Assembly (NCBI RefSeq): GCF_000412335.2
Contig: NZ_KE161030.1
Location: forward strand, 4,022,626 to 4,086,625
Origin: Cedecea davisae DSM 4568
GTDB lineage: Bacteria > Pseudomonadota > Gammaproteobacteria > Enterobacterales > Enterobacteriaceae
Direction: 5' to 3'
DNA: 64,000 bases
Position numbers and translations under genes: made by a program. Shown piece by piece: positions 29,065 through 37,749 of this stretch (position 1 is its first letter; every line of letters starts with the position of its first letter). The notes under the pieces are model-generated. The model did not search any database, was not told where the DNA came from, and saw nothing but the letters and a program-made list of their open reading frames with translations.

Positions 29065-29517
29065 ATGAAAATCCTTAAAAGCGGCATCCGGGATGTGATT
29101 GCGGGCGACGACGTAACGGTTGTTGAGCCGGTTAATCTCTACGAATGCACGCTGCACAGCGGCGTATTCGTCGGGCCGTTTGTTGAGATACAGCGCAACT
29201 GCGTTATCGGCTCCGGCACGCGGGTTCAGTCCCATTCGTTCCTGTGCGAGAACGTAACCATCGGCAGGAACTGCTTTATCGGCCACGGCGTCACCTTCGC
29301 CAACGACCTGTTCCGCAGCGGCAGGCCAGACCCCAACCCGGAGAACTGGATAGCCATCACCCTTGGGGATAACGTCACCCTGGGCAGCGGCTGTACCATC
29401 CTGACGGCGCATATATGCAGCGGCGCGGTGGTTGGGGCGGGCAGCGTGGTGACGAAGGATATTCTGGTGCCTGGGGTTTATGTTGGCAGCCCTGCCCGGC
29501 TGATGCGGAATATTTAG
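29065..29517 (+). CDS. Left-handed beta-helix acyltransferase-like protein
   Basis: A 150-residue protein made of hexapeptide repeats ([LIV]GxxxxI type: VIGSGTRVQSHS, VTIGRNCFIGHG, AVVGAGSVVTKDI) ending GSPARLMRNI, as in WbbJ/sugar O-acyltransferases. It probably transfers an acetyl group to a sugar nucleotide or amino sugar; substrate unknown. It stands alone, not in a polysaccharide cluster. Confidence 0.75.
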   Translation: MKILKSGIRDVIAGDDVTVVEPVNLYECTLHSGVFVGPFVEIQRNCVIGSGTRVQSHSFLCENVTIGRNCFIGHGVTFANDLFRSGRPDPNPENWIAITLGDNVTLGSGCTILTAHICSGAVVGAGSVVTKDILVPGVYVGSPARLMRNI

Positions 29518-29521
29518 ATTT

Positions 29522-29953
29522 CTAACGCACTCCGTTAGCCGTAATGCTGATAACTGGCATCACCGCAGTATTACCATCGTAGAACAAATCAGAGTTGGTG
29601 AACGAATAGACCCGGCCAGTTAGCGTAACATTGATATGGCTGGCATAGCCTGTGACCTTTGCATCCCCCACTCCCGCAACCAGAAACGGAACACGTTTCT
29701 TCAGGTGAGGCATTGGGTCACCTGGCAGGTTGCCGTCCAGATAATAGCGATAGACCTCCGAAACCGTAGCTCCACCGCGGTTGTAGCGGGTGATATATAA
29801 AAACGTGGTAGCTGTGACTTTTTGGCGGGAGAAAAATACATCGTCCCGAGGGCCATTGAAGTAATACTGATACGCAGCAAAGCTCACAACAAGCAACAGC
29901 AGCACGCCGGTTAAGGTGCAGTGCAGCCGCTTAATAACCGTGCCGTTTAGCAT
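29522..29953 (-). CDS. Small membrane-anchored protein, unknown
   Basis: A 143-residue protein with one N-terminal membrane segment (LTGVLLLLVVSFAAYQYYF) and a soluble domain rich in beta-type sequence. AGGGAAT lies at a suitable distance before the ATG. I do not recognise the family. It is convergent with the acyltransferase gene 5 bp away. Confidence 0.6.
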   Translation of the reverse strand: MLNGTVIKRLHCTLTGVLLLLVVSFAAYQYYFNGPRDDVFFSRQKVTATTFLYITRYNRGGATVSEVYRYYLDGNLPGDPMPHLKKRVPFLVAGVGDAKVTGYASHINVTLTGRVYSFTNSDLFYDGNTAVMPVISITANGVR

Positions 29954-30408
29954 AATCTATTCCCTGTTTAATCCAGAACTGGTCGTGTGGGTTGTCTCCA
30001 TACGGAAACTGACCATGCCACGCACCCCATTGTGGTTGCGATATTCCCGCACGCTTATATCATCAGAGATAATGTCCTCTCAGTTATTCAACTCCATAAA
30101 TTAGCACGCTTACTTAAACACCCAATAATAAATAAAATCATCCACGCGACATTTAAATAAATTTAAAACTTGTGACCATTAAATGGTCTACACCATAAAA
30201 AACCAGATAACATAAACACATTAATCATTTACCATCAATTAGTTAGCCATGTAAAAAGAAACGATAACTTAAGAACCCAAGACTTTTTTGCCAATTTAAC
30301 TCTCATAACTATAAAGCTACGTTCTTCGTAGTATCCAGCCACTTTTATTTATTTTAAGTTAGATCACGAACTAAGAAATAACCGTTAAATAATTAAGTGG
30401 AGGGAGTT
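29954..30408. other. AT-rich non-coding region with a palindrome
   Basis: No supportable gene in 455 bp. It contains a perfect palindrome (GACCATT-A-AATGGTC, 30174-30188) about 220 bp upstream of the next gene, a DNA-binding protein that may bind here. Confidence 0.4.
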
Positions 30409-30696
30409 ATGAATGAGAATTGGCATTCGGCAGATATTATTGCGGGTTTACGTAAAAAAGGAACGTCACTGGCAGCCGTTTCGCGAGCAGCCGGGCTGGC
30501 TTCTTCAACATTAGCGAACGCGCTTACACGCCCCTGGCCTAAAGGCGAGTTTTTAATTGCCGGTGCGCTTGGTGTGCATCCGAGTGAAATCTGGCCGGGT
30601 AGATACGCTGCCCAGGGCGATAACCGCCAGCCACGAGAAGCTTTGACACAAACATGCAGCCCCGGGATTAAAGATGGGGCGACGGAAAGCCATTAA
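30409..30696 (+). CDS. Ner/Nlp-type DNA-binding regulator
   Basis: A 95-residue protein with the Mu Ner/SfsB pattern (WHSADIIAGLRKKGTSLAAV, GLASSTLANALTRPWPKGE, ALGVHPSEIWPGRY), a helix-turn-helix that binds DNA as a small repressor or activator. GGAGGGAG just upstream sets the ATG at 30409 over the GTG at 30397. Target genes are unknown. Confidence 0.85.
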   Translation: MNENWHSADIIAGLRKKGTSLAAVSRAAGLASSTLANALTRPWPKGEFLIAGALGVHPSEIWPGRYAAQGDNRQPREALTQTCSPGIKDGATESH

Positions 30697-30775
30697 AGAT
30701 TCACCCTTTACGGCTGGTTTACCCTGACCAGCCATATCCATTCATCCTTTATAAGATCGCGAAGGAATGCCGTTT

Positions 30776-31774
30776 ATGAAATCTAAATTGCTACGAACAA
30801 TCGCTACATCAGGAACAACAAAAACGCCGAACCCGAAAAGCGCCAGCCGCTATTTACTGGCTGCCGGGAAAATTATCCTCAGCCTGGTAATCATCAGCTC
30901 TATTCCGGCCAGCTACGCCGCTGAACAAACTGCGGCCAAAGAAAGTGAATTGGTGGTGCTCACCCCCGGAAAAGTCGGAACTCCAAATAAAATCTACCCA
31001 TCCGCAAAAGCACCAGAACTTACCGTTGCCACCTACAACATAGCGGCGGTACGAGTTGGCACAATCGACGCCGTAGCCAGGGCGATTAAAGCTTTAAATG
31101 CCGACATCATCGCCCTGAGCGAAGTGGATAAAAACACTCGACGCAGCGGCGACGTTAACCAGCTTGAGCAGTTAAAAAAGCTGACTGGCATGTACGGTGT
31201 GTTTGGGAAAACAATTGATTTTGAGGGCGGGGAATACGGCATAGCCGTGCTTTCACGTTACCCAATCACCCGCCACGAAGCGCTCCCGCTACCATCGCCA
31301 AAAGTAGAACAGCGCATAATGCTGGCAACCGAAGTACAAAAACCCGGTTTCAGCAGCCCGATAGTATTCATCGCCAGCCACCTCGACTGGCAGGAAGACC
31401 CGGCCATACGCATGCAGCAGATGTACGCTATCAACGACTTTGCAGCCGGGAATATCACTTCCAGCTTCCCCAACATAGAAACGTCGATAAAAATACTCGC
31501 TGGCGATTTCAACGATGTTTCCGGAAGCCCGGTAATGCAGGGATTCCAGCGCTACTGGCAAAGCCTGATGCCGTCTGAGTTTGACGCCAGAACCTGGCCT
31601 GCCATAAACCCGGCAGCAGCCATCGACCATATCCTGACATTTAAAGGCCAACGCTGGGAAACCACCGAGATCCTTCTGCCTACAGGCAAGCAGCAGCAAT
31701 TAAAAGGCATTAACTGGCCTGCGGTCAGCGATCATTTGCCTTTGGTTATGCGTTTGAAATTGCTGGAGCAGTAA
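30776..31774 (+). CDS. Exported endonuclease/exonuclease/phosphatase-family enzyme
   Basis: A 332-residue protein with an N-terminal basic region and membrane or signal segment (AGKIILSLVIISSIPASYA), then an EEP fold: LTVATYNIA, ALSEVDKN (metal Glu), ASHLDW, LAGDFND, AAIDHIL and SDHLPLV (catalytic His). The family includes nucleases, sphingomyelinases and phosphatases; which one cannot be told. AAGGAA nine bases upstream supports ATG 30776 over ATG 30767. Confidence 0.8.
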   Translation: MKSKLLRTIATSGTTKTPNPKSASRYLLAAGKIILSLVIISSIPASYAAEQTAAKESELVVLTPGKVGTPNKIYPSAKAPELTVATYNIAAVRVGTIDAVARAIKALNADIIALSEVDKNTRRSGDVNQLEQLKKLTGMYGVFGKTIDFEGGEYGIAVLSRYPITRHEALPLPSPKVEQRIMLATEVQKPGFSSPIVFIASHLDWQEDPAIRMQQMYAINDFAAGNITSSFPNIETSIKILAGDFNDVSGSPVMQGFQRYWQSLMPSEFDARTWPAINPAAAIDHILTFKGQRWETTEILLPTGKQQQLKGINWPAVSDHLPLVMRLKLLEQ

Positions 31775-31796
31775 TTTTTTCTGATGTTGATGTTCA

Positions 31797-31822
31797 CCAA
31801 AGGGGCTTAGCGCCCCTTTTTG
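31797..31822 (+). terminator. Terminator after the EEP-family gene
   Basis: AAGGGGC-TTA-GCGCCCCTTTTT hairpin with a U tract. Confidence 0.8.
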
Positions 31823-32010
31823 CTGTTGGGTGTAGGAAACTCTATGGCATGGCGGTGAAAGATTGAGTGCCTGGAGAGCTTGAGGTATATCCTTCTGAGA
31901 TATGGCCAGAGCAGTATATTGGGAATAATGGGGAGATCGTTGATCGTGAACGATCTATTCGAAGTAATCGAGAGTCATCTGCCTAACCACTTCGTGGTGA
32001 ATTACATTGG

Positions 32011-32040
32011 AACAGGCCGCTTATGTGCGGCTTGTTCTAT
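32011..32040 (+). terminator. Hairpin next to the att remnant
   Basis: AACAGGCCGC and GCGGCTTGTT form a 10-bp stem (one G-U pair) followed by CTATTT. It may be a terminator on the + strand; no gene ends just before it. Confidence 0.45.
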
Positions 32041-32047
32041 TTGGAGG

Positions 32048-32065
32048 GTGCGAAGGCCGGACTCG
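32048..32065 (-). repeat. Island attachment-site remnant matching the 3' end of tRNA-Leu (leuX)
   Basis: CGAAGGCCGGACTCG (32051-32065) is identical to 15 bases of the reverse complement of the E. coli leuX 3' end as I remember it; GTG on its left also matches once one C is allowed as lost. The minus-strand orientation is the one expected if a leuX copy lies beyond the integrase at the right edge. The rest of the tRNA is absent, so this is an att repeat and not a gene. Confidence 0.6.
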
Positions 32066-32247
32066 CCAAATCAACCTAATGCACTGAATTACATAAATAT
32101 AAACCCATACAATGTTGCTTTGTATACTCACTTGTATACTCAATCAATTTTAGTTAGCCACCATGTAAAATCAATGAGTTATAACAATGCATATACTCCC
32201 ATTTTTAAGCCATTTTCTCCAGCAGGAACCAATTGAAACCCTCCGCT

Positions 32248-33084
32248 TCAACGGGGCTTAGCTAACATGTCCGGATAATGCTTGGCGATGATGTCGTTCA
32301 TCCTCTCTATCAGCTCCAAACGCTTGAACGTCAAATGCGCTGTTCCCTTCTGAAAGTAACGAATAATGAAGAATTCATCCTCGTAAGCATCCTTCGCCGG
32401 ATTATCGCGAATATGTTCCATCAATCGGGTAGAAATATCACCCCGGTTGCCGGGAATCGGTTTGCCATCCAGTAGAAACAACATTCGCTCTAAGTCTGCC
32501 AGCTGATCCCGCCGCCAGCCCCAGTTCAGGCTGAACCCCCACCGGTTATGCGTCACCAAATTGTTGATGATGATCTTCTTACCAAAGCTACATGGGCTAT
32601 TGGTTTTGTAATCCCACGACAGGCCTTTGAAGACATTGATGACACCACGTTCAAAAACATCCATTTTGTTGAGATGTAACTGTTCAAAGGTGCTGAGAAT
32701 ATTCTCCTCACTAATAGCCGGTAGCTCGCCTTCCTCAAGATTTTTATGCCACTGGTCACGCGCCTGTGCATCCATCAAGGCCATCATGCCGGACTTCAAC
32801 ATCAAATCACGCCAGATACTGCGATCGATATTACGGGTGATGGCAGGCATTGCTTTATCCGTCTTTTCTGTCAGCCAACTATCGTAACAGTGCCCGGACT
32901 TCATGGCCCAGTCTTGCGCAGTTCCCCCGCCGATCTCGGCCGTTAGCCCTGATATAGCGTCAAGTTGCTGGATGAGTTGCTCAATTTGCACCAGCGCGGT
33001 ATCGCGGCCAGTGACTACACGTTCAATATTTGTCGAAAGGATAAGGTCATTGTGATCCGTTAATACATCGGGTTCTGTTTGCAT
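32248..33084 (-). CDS. DUF4942 protein of genomic islands
   Basis: A 278-residue protein matching the DUF4942 family (SIWRDLMLKSGMMALMDAQA, NNLVTHNRWGFSLNWGWRRD, YFQKGTAHLTFKR), usually found beside cbtA in CP4-type islands. Some members are annotated as methyltransferase-like, but I see no clear SAM motif here. Function unknown. Confidence 0.8.
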   Translation of the reverse strand: MQTEPDVLTDHNDLILSTNIERVVTGRDTALVQIEQLIQQLDAISGLTAEIGGGTAQDWAMKSGHCYDSWLTEKTDKAMPAITRNIDRSIWRDLMLKSGMMALMDAQARDQWHKNLEEGELPAISEENILSTFEQLHLNKMDVFERGVINVFKGLSWDYKTNSPCSFGKKIIINNLVTHNRWGFSLNWGWRRDQLADLERMLFLLDGKPIPGNRGDISTRLMEHIRDNPAKDAYEDEFFIIRYFQKGTAHLTFKRLELIERMNDIIAKHYPDMLAKPR

Positions 33085-33197
33085 AGTTAATCGTCCATAA
33101 AAGCAAACACGCCTGCAGGAAGTGGCAGGCGCATTATGCGGTGAATAAAAAAGGAGAGAAGTCTGGAGGTATAAATCAGGAGTGAAGCTCGAAGAAT

Positions 33198-33518
33198 TTA
33201 AGTATTTATTAATCCCGTCGCTCGCCTGGCTCTGAGAATATCGACAGCCGTCAGAAAGGGTGTTTGCTCCTGCCAGGTAAACCCTTTGCGGTCAGTGCGT
33301 ACCAGTTCATAACGTTCAACCAGGAAGTTCACCGCGTCAGCAAGCGTTATTCCTGCCTCGATATGCTCCTGGATGACGGAATCCTCATGGAATGGCGTAT
33401 CGTTGAGTGTAAGACCGTAATGGTGTTCCAGTAGATATGTTAACAGTTGCTGCCAGACCTGGACGGGTGGCAGGCGTGATGGAACCGGCACCGTGGCCGG
33501 TACAAATGAGATGTGCAT
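33198..33518 (-). CDS. cbtA: CbtA/YeeV-type toxin
   Basis: A 106-residue protein with the CbtA core ([51 protein letters not shown]). Family toxins inhibit FtsZ and MreB polymerisation. It is about 18 residues shorter at the C-terminus than the usual 124. The antitoxin gene cbeA (yeeU), normally directly upstream between radC and cbtA, is missing: only 61 bp separate radC from this gene. AGGA nine bases before the ATG suggests it can be translated. Confidence 0.85.
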   Translation of the reverse strand: MHISFVPATVPVPSRLPPVQVWQQLLTYLLEHHYGLTLNDTPFHEDSVIQEHIEAGITLADAVNFLVERYELVRTDRKGFTWQEQTPFLTAVDILRARRATGLINT

Positions 33519-33579
33519 AAGTTGAGTCCTGAGAGAAGAATAACTAAAACGATATTATTGGACGCCAGAAGGCCTCCTT

Positions 33580-34050
33580 TTAAAGCAAACCCAGCTCAGC
33601 AAAAGAAACCACATCATTCCCAACCACAAGGTGATCCAGCACCCGCACGTCTACCAGTGCCATCGCTTTCACTATCCGCTGAGTGATGTGTTTATCCTGC
33701 TGGCTGATTTCTGCCGAACCCGAGGGATGGTTATGGGCCAGGATGACCGCAGCAGCGTTATGCCTCAGGGCCGATTTAACCACTTCTCGGGGATGGACTT
33801 CGATATGGCTGAGCGTGCCGGTAAACAGTATTTCCCGCTCAAGCAAACGATGCTGGTTGTCGAGATACATCACGATAAAAACTTCACGCTCCTGATGAGC
33901 GAGCTGTAGCTGAAGCCAGGTTTTGGTGAAGCAGGTGGAGAGAAACTGTTCACCCGGTTGCCGTTGGTATTTCTCCAGTAATCGCAACGCACGCCGGATC
34001 ACCCGCTGTTCGTTTGCGGGAAATACAGAGGGCAGATTTAATACAAACAT
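33580..34050 (-). CDS. RadC/YeeS JAB-domain protein
   Basis: A 156-residue short RadC with the JAMM metalloprotease-like motif: [15 protein letters not shown] (His, His, Asp metal ligands) and upstream Glu. It is typical of the YeeS genes of CP4-type islands. Its role is unknown; the family name came from a mistaken repair link. AAGGAAC precedes the ATG. Confidence 0.88.
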   Translation of the reverse strand: MFVLNLPSVFPANEQRVIRRALRLLEKYQRQPGEQFLSTCFTKTWLQLQLAHQEREVFIVMYLDNQHRLLEREILFTGTLSHIEVHPREVVKSALRHNAAAVILAHNHPSGSAEISQQDKHITQRIVKAMALVDVRVLDHLVVGNDVVSFAELGLL

Positions 34051-34463
34051 AATTGTTCCTTAAGATAAAAAGTCCCTTTGGTTTCCTGACAAGGCCTGAA
34101 GGATGACAAAAAGAACCATAAAACAAGCTGTGGCATGTTCTAAGCCATTCCCCAAAGGACACGACTGAGCTTCACACTGCCATCGATACCTTTCACTGTG
34201 GTACATGGGCACATTTACCTTCAATCGTTGGGAAAACGCCTTATCGGACAGAAAAGAAAAAGGGCTGTTCCTCCCTCAGGAGGAACAGCCCTTTCAGTAC
34301 AGTGAAATATGGCAGATAAATATGAGAATTTGCTTTTAGTTAAGATTTTAATGCACGTTTTATTCCAGCTAACTTTCGCAGATATATTCAGTCAGCCCAC
34401 ACACTTAAAATGCCCGATACACAAAAACAAGCATCATGATCCAGAGATCAGCGGAATAAATTA
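34051..34463. other. Non-coding stretch between radC and the secreted-protein gene
   Basis: Nothing coding is supportable in 413 bp. Its main feature is a 16-bp perfect hairpin at 34259-34294. Confidence 0.5.
34251..34294 (-). terminator. Strong hairpin terminator
   Basis: AAAGGGCTGTTCCTCC (34259-34274), CTCA loop, GGAGGAACAGCCCTTT (34279-34294). On the minus strand the stem is followed by TTCTTTTCTG, so it probably ends the leftward unit that starts at 35524. Confidence 0.8.
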
Positions 34464-34967
34464 TCAAAGGCTGTCTGACTCTTTAACCCCTTCCTCTGCA
34501 AGCGAATGACTAATATTGTTCGCCACCGTAGCAGGGTCCAATTTAATTTCGGCCAGAAGCTTGCCAGTCTCCGGTGTACCTTTATACACGTAGAGCGATG
34601 CCAGTGGCTCACCGGAGTCATTCGTTCCTGCCGAAATCTGGTAACTGGTATCACCATTTTTGACCGTAAAATCCTGAATACTTATCGCCTGATTGCTCTG
34701 ATAGGCATATGAAGTATTTGCAACCGGCACGGTGATATCCATCTCTTTGCTTTTCGCACCCGTTTTTCCGAAGGAATATGAAACCGATGGAGCAATAATG
34801 CAAATTTCGACTTCTTTTTTATGGTTTGCTGTCTGAGCGTAAAATACAGGTTTTGCACAACGCTGGCGGAGTGCATCCGATGTGACCGCATGTGTAGCTG
34901 ATGTAGTAATGCATAAAGCTACAGCACTCAATGCCAGGCTGCGGGTAATTGTATTAACTGTACTCAT
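34464..34967 (-). CDS. Exported protein of unknown function
   Basis: A 167-residue protein with a signal peptide (TRSLALSAVALCITTSATHA) and a Cys pair (RQRCAKP and VEICIIAP) that may form a disulfide in the periplasm. I do not recognise the family. GGGGAG before the ATG at 34967 makes this start better than the overlapping GTG at 34976. It is coupled to the upstream membrane-protein gene and followed by a strong terminator. Confidence 0.6.
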   Translation of the reverse strand: MSTVNTITRSLALSAVALCITTSATHAVTSDALRQRCAKPVFYAQTANHKKEVEICIIAPSVSYSFGKTGAKSKEMDITVPVANTSYAYQSNQAISIQDFTVKNGDTSYQISAGTNDSGEPLASLYVYKGTPETGKLLAEIKLDPATVANNISHSLAEEGVKESDSL

Positions 34968-34972
34968 TTTTT

Positions 34973-35524
34973 TCACTCCCCTGTTTCCGGTAATACGACA
35001 TAAATCTTTCTGCCCCTGACCTCAATGGTCACTGGCTCCTTAACACCCGTATTCATTAGCGCCTGTGCCTGCCAAAAACGCCCCTGAACCTCTTCTTTCA
35101 TATCAGTGATTCGAATACAGCGTTCATCAATCCCCTCGTCCTGCATGATTTTGGTCACAACCGTACAGGCACTTTGAGCCAGATGTTCAGTCCCCGACTG
35201 CCGGTTGAACTGGTATATCACCACTAAAGACAGAACGGTACATAACAACCAGACCTGCATCAGTCGCCAGGGTTTATCCTGCATCTGATCGCGCTGGCGT
35301 AGATATACTGCCGGAAACCAGAACCAGAGAAATGAGGGCGGCACAATCCCCTGTTTCATCTGATTAACCCGGTCAAACAAAACCCAGACCAGAGCCAGAA
35401 CCATATAAATAATAAGAGCCACATTCTGAGGGAAATTCAGGTACAACACGACCCAGAGCGCCGGAAGTACAATTGCCAGACACCACGCGAAAAGATCCTG
35501 GCGTAATAATGGATACGATTTCAT
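34973..35524 (-). CDS. Inner-membrane protein of unknown function
   Basis: A 183-residue protein with about three to four membrane segments (FAWCLAIVLPALWVVLYL, VALIIYMVLALVWVLF, LMQVWLLCTVLSLVVIY) and a C-terminal soluble tail with two Cys (SACTVVTK, DERCIRIT). Family not recognised. It forms a two-gene unit with the exported protein downstream. Confidence 0.6.
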   Translation of the reverse strand: MKSYPLLRQDLFAWCLAIVLPALWVVLYLNFPQNVALIIYMVLALVWVLFDRVNQMKQGIVPPSFLWFWFPAVYLRQRDQMQDKPWRLMQVWLLCTVLSLVVIYQFNRQSGTEHLAQSACTVVTKIMQDEGIDERCIRITDMKEEVQGRFWQAQALMNTGVKEPVTIEVRGRKIYVVLPETGE

Positions 35525-35823
35525 TGATGAGTCTCCTGACGAAAGTAAATGTCAGGCAGCCAGAGTATAAAACGAAACATAGAATATTCCTTTATAAACA
35601 GTGAATAATTGAAGCTAACAACAGAGAAAAAACAGATATGCAGCGCAGATCGTACTGGCTAATCGGAGAGTGGGATAATTGTTAATTCAGATCGATACAC
35701 GGAAATTGATCGCTCACATCTATCAATAAAATCGATCGATATTTAATTTTTGATAGTTACAGACTATTTAATGCTGTGATTTTGATCGTTAAAACAGATC
35801 AAACAGGCAGTAAAAAAAACACT
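35525..35823. promoter_or_regulatory. AT-rich promoter region with clustered GATCGAT motifs
   Basis: About 300 bp without a gene. TGATCG/ATCGAT sequences recur at 35690, 35708, 35731-35740 (ATCGATCGAT) and 35783. Such clustering suggests a protein-binding region upstream of the membrane-protein gene; no regulator can be named. Confidence 0.35.
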
Positions 35824-36714
35824 TTAGAAGAAGAAATGCCAGACTGCGCGGATAGCTGACAGGACATGCCTGCGAAGCTGTCGCAGATGTCGTGCCAGTT
35901 TTCCTGGTATCTGCGCTACCGCCACAGCCTCATCAAACACCTCACCCGTGGCACGGACGAAGCTATCCCTTGCTGTCTCCCGAACACATTCTGTGCGTAA
36001 CTCCGGGGCAAGATGTCGGGATACTGCACTACTGCTGTTCACCGGTAATGCATGAATCAGTGCTTCCACCCACAGTTCAAGATTGTAGTTTTCCATTGCT
36101 GATACGGCGATAACAGGATGGACTACCGCAAACAGAGTTTCAGCCAGCTCAACTTTGGCACAGAGATTGGCAACCTGGTGGGAAGAAGGGTGATGCTTTA
36201 TACCGTCCCATTCGCGGCATGGCTCCATTTTATCTGCCTGGGTAAGGACAAACAGAAAGCGCTCGGGGGCGGCTCCTGAGTTAATTAATTCGCGATAACA
36301 CCGCAAGTCATCTTTCCAGGCCCGCTCGTCTGCTTTAAGCGCCCATACAATCAGGTCGAGCTTCGGGGCCCACGTCTGGTAGAGACGCCGGTATACGCTG
36401 TCGAGTTCTGGAGTTTCAGAAATACCAGGAAAATCGGCAAGATGGAGGGTGTGTGAGCCACGACAAACCTGGTAGCGCTGGACATGTCGTGTTCCTCCTC
36501 CAACGGCACTAACAGGAGCTGGCGGTGGGCTGAACAGGGTATTACACAAGCTGGATTTACCTGCGCCTGATTTTCCTATAATGCCAACGAGGGGTTCGTA
36601 ATGAACACAGCTGAGTATGCGCTCAATCATTACTTCCGAAAGAATACCTGGGAGACAGGAAAGGGAGTGTTTCAGGGCATCAGGAATTTGCCCGGTAAGA
36701 ATACGGTTTGACAC
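35824..36714 (-). CDS. YeeP/YkfA-type GTPase of genomic islands
   Basis: A 296-residue Era-like GTPase: G1 GKSGAGKSS, G3 DFPGI, G4-like TQAD (variant of NKxD) and a C-terminal basic and hydrophobic tail ending RAVWHFFF that may touch membrane. Family members (YkfA, YfjP, YeeP) are constant cargo of CP4 prophage-like islands, function unknown. Confidence 0.85.
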   Translation of the reverse strand: MSNRILTGQIPDALKHSLSCLPGILSEVMIERILSCVHYEPLVGIIGKSGAGKSSLCNTLFSPPPAPVSAVGGGTRHVQRYQVCRGSHTLHLADFPGISETPELDSVYRRLYQTWAPKLDLIVWALKADERAWKDDLRCYRELINSGAAPERFLFVLTQADKMEPCREWDGIKHHPSSHQVANLCAKVELAETLFAVVHPVIAVSAMENYNLELWVEALIHALPVNSSSAVSRHLAPELRTECVRETARDSFVRATGEVFDEAVAVAQIPGKLARHLRQLRRHVLSAIRAVWHFFF

Positions 36715-36766
36715 CTTTACCTCCGTGAGTTAAACAACAGTGCGGCAGTTATACTGGCTGCCGTGC

Positions 36767-37699
36767 TCACTCTGATGATGTCGGGTTGTCTTTTTTTGGA
36801 AGTGAAAGCGGCATTGTATTTTTGAATTTTATATCTCGGTCGTTCATATGAACTCTGCAATATATGGTTTTCGGTTCTTCTGCACTGCCTATTTTAAACA
36901 TCTCATAGCCTTCATAAATTTCATCTATATTCCCCATCTTATTCCAGGCCAGTCCAGTAAAATACCCTCCCGACTTCGTTTCTGAAGCATTCTCGATAAA
37001 GACCATTTTTTCATATTTATTTTTATCCCAGCCTTTAACTGCCAGAGCTTTGAACTGTCGGAATCTGACCCCGGGAAAATCAAGTCTGCTATTCCTGACA
37101 TCATTCAAAAAAAGAGGTAACACATGCAATATGGTCTGAATTTTGACATTACAGCATGAGTCATTATCCTCATAATATTTAACCATTGTTTTTTTGACGA
37201 ACATATGAAGAAAATCAGGGATTCCACCAAGTTGACAGGTAATCACAGGTACCTTACTCAAAATATATTTTTTCAATGCCTTCCGCACTTCTTCTCTGGC
37301 TGCATCATTCATTATCCTTTTAGCGTTAGAGTGGAACTCGCTTTGACTGCTTATTTCAGGCATTGTGAATTCATAATCAGGAAGGCGACATCCAACAGCT
37401 TTCAGTACAATCTGCTCACAAGTATCGCCGTTATCCTTTTTCGGTACCACTATGGTTGTGCGATGTAAAATTTTCGCCTCATTTCCGTTAAAGCGCTCTT
37501 CACCTGAATTCCCTTCTTTTAAGTCATGACGTAACTCTTCCAAAAAGCGGGCTGATGAAGTATCAAACCTCAGGCATGCAATGACAATGTCCAGGATAAG
37601 TCTGGACATCGTCAACTCTCGCTTCTGTGCCAGTCCCTTCAGGGAACTGCAGAGCTCTCGGGTTGGCAGGTTGACAGTGATTCGATGATGGCTGGGCAT
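36767..37699 (-). CDS. Unknown island protein with a possible ribbon-helix-helix N-terminus
   Basis: A 310-residue protein. Residues 1-45 (HHRITVNLPTRELCSSLKGL then LTMSRLILDIVI) read like an Arc/MetJ ribbon-helix-helix DNA-binding domain; the remaining 260 residues are not recognised. GGAG before the ATG at 37699 is better than the start at 37711. Two matching 13-bp palindromes just upstream would suit autoregulation by such a domain. Base composition is lower in GC than its neighbours. Confidence 0.6.
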   Translation of the reverse strand: MPSHHRITVNLPTRELCSSLKGLAQKRELTMSRLILDIVIACLRFDTSSARFLEELRHDLKEGNSGEERFNGNEAKILHRTTIVVPKKDNGDTCEQIVLKAVGCRLPDYEFTMPEISSQSEFHSNAKRIMNDAAREEVRKALKKYILSKVPVITCQLGGIPDFLHMFVKKTMVKYYEDNDSCCNVKIQTILHVLPLFLNDVRNSRLDFPGVRFRQFKALAVKGWDKNKYEKMVFIENASETKSGGYFTGLAWNKMGNIDEIYEGYEMFKIGSAEEPKTIYCRVHMNDRDIKFKNTMPLSLPKKDNPTSSE

Positions 37700-37711
37700 T
37701 TTTGTCTCCAT

Positions 37712-37724
37712 AAGTGTGGCACTT
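37712..37724. promoter_or_regulatory. Operator-like palindrome 1
   Basis: AAGTGTGGCACTT, inverted repeat AAGTG-TGG-CACTT, immediately upstream of the gene at 36767-37699. Confidence 0.6.
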
Positions 37725-37736
37725 TATATAACAAAA

Positions 37737-37749
37737 AAGTGCAGCACTT
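37737..37749. promoter_or_regulatory. Operator-like palindrome 2
   Basis: AAGTGCAGCACTT, perfect inverted repeat AAGTGC-A-GCACTT, centred 25 bp from palindrome 1. Confidence 0.6.

Larger units (their letters stand above)
31823..32247. other. Non-coding stretch at the island boundary
   Basis: No supportable gene. It contains inverted repeats (AGATCGTT / AACGATCT at 31934-31956; a hairpin AACAGGCCGC / GCGGCTTGTT at 32011-32035) and a tRNA-like att remnant. A 118-codon frame across it (31880-32236) reads through all these structures and looks like chance. Confidence 0.5.

Noticed and set aside
32048..32065. A complete tRNA-Leu gene at the island border
   Set aside because: Only the last part of the T-arm and acceptor stem matches; the anticodon and D arms are absent.
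31880..32236. 118-codon rightward frame at the island border
   Set aside because: It crosses the hairpin and the tRNA-like att repeat, has no ribosome-binding site and resembles no family.
34309..34509. 66-codon rightward frame after the hairpin
   Set aside because: It runs antisense into the end of the exported-protein gene and has no ribosome-binding site.
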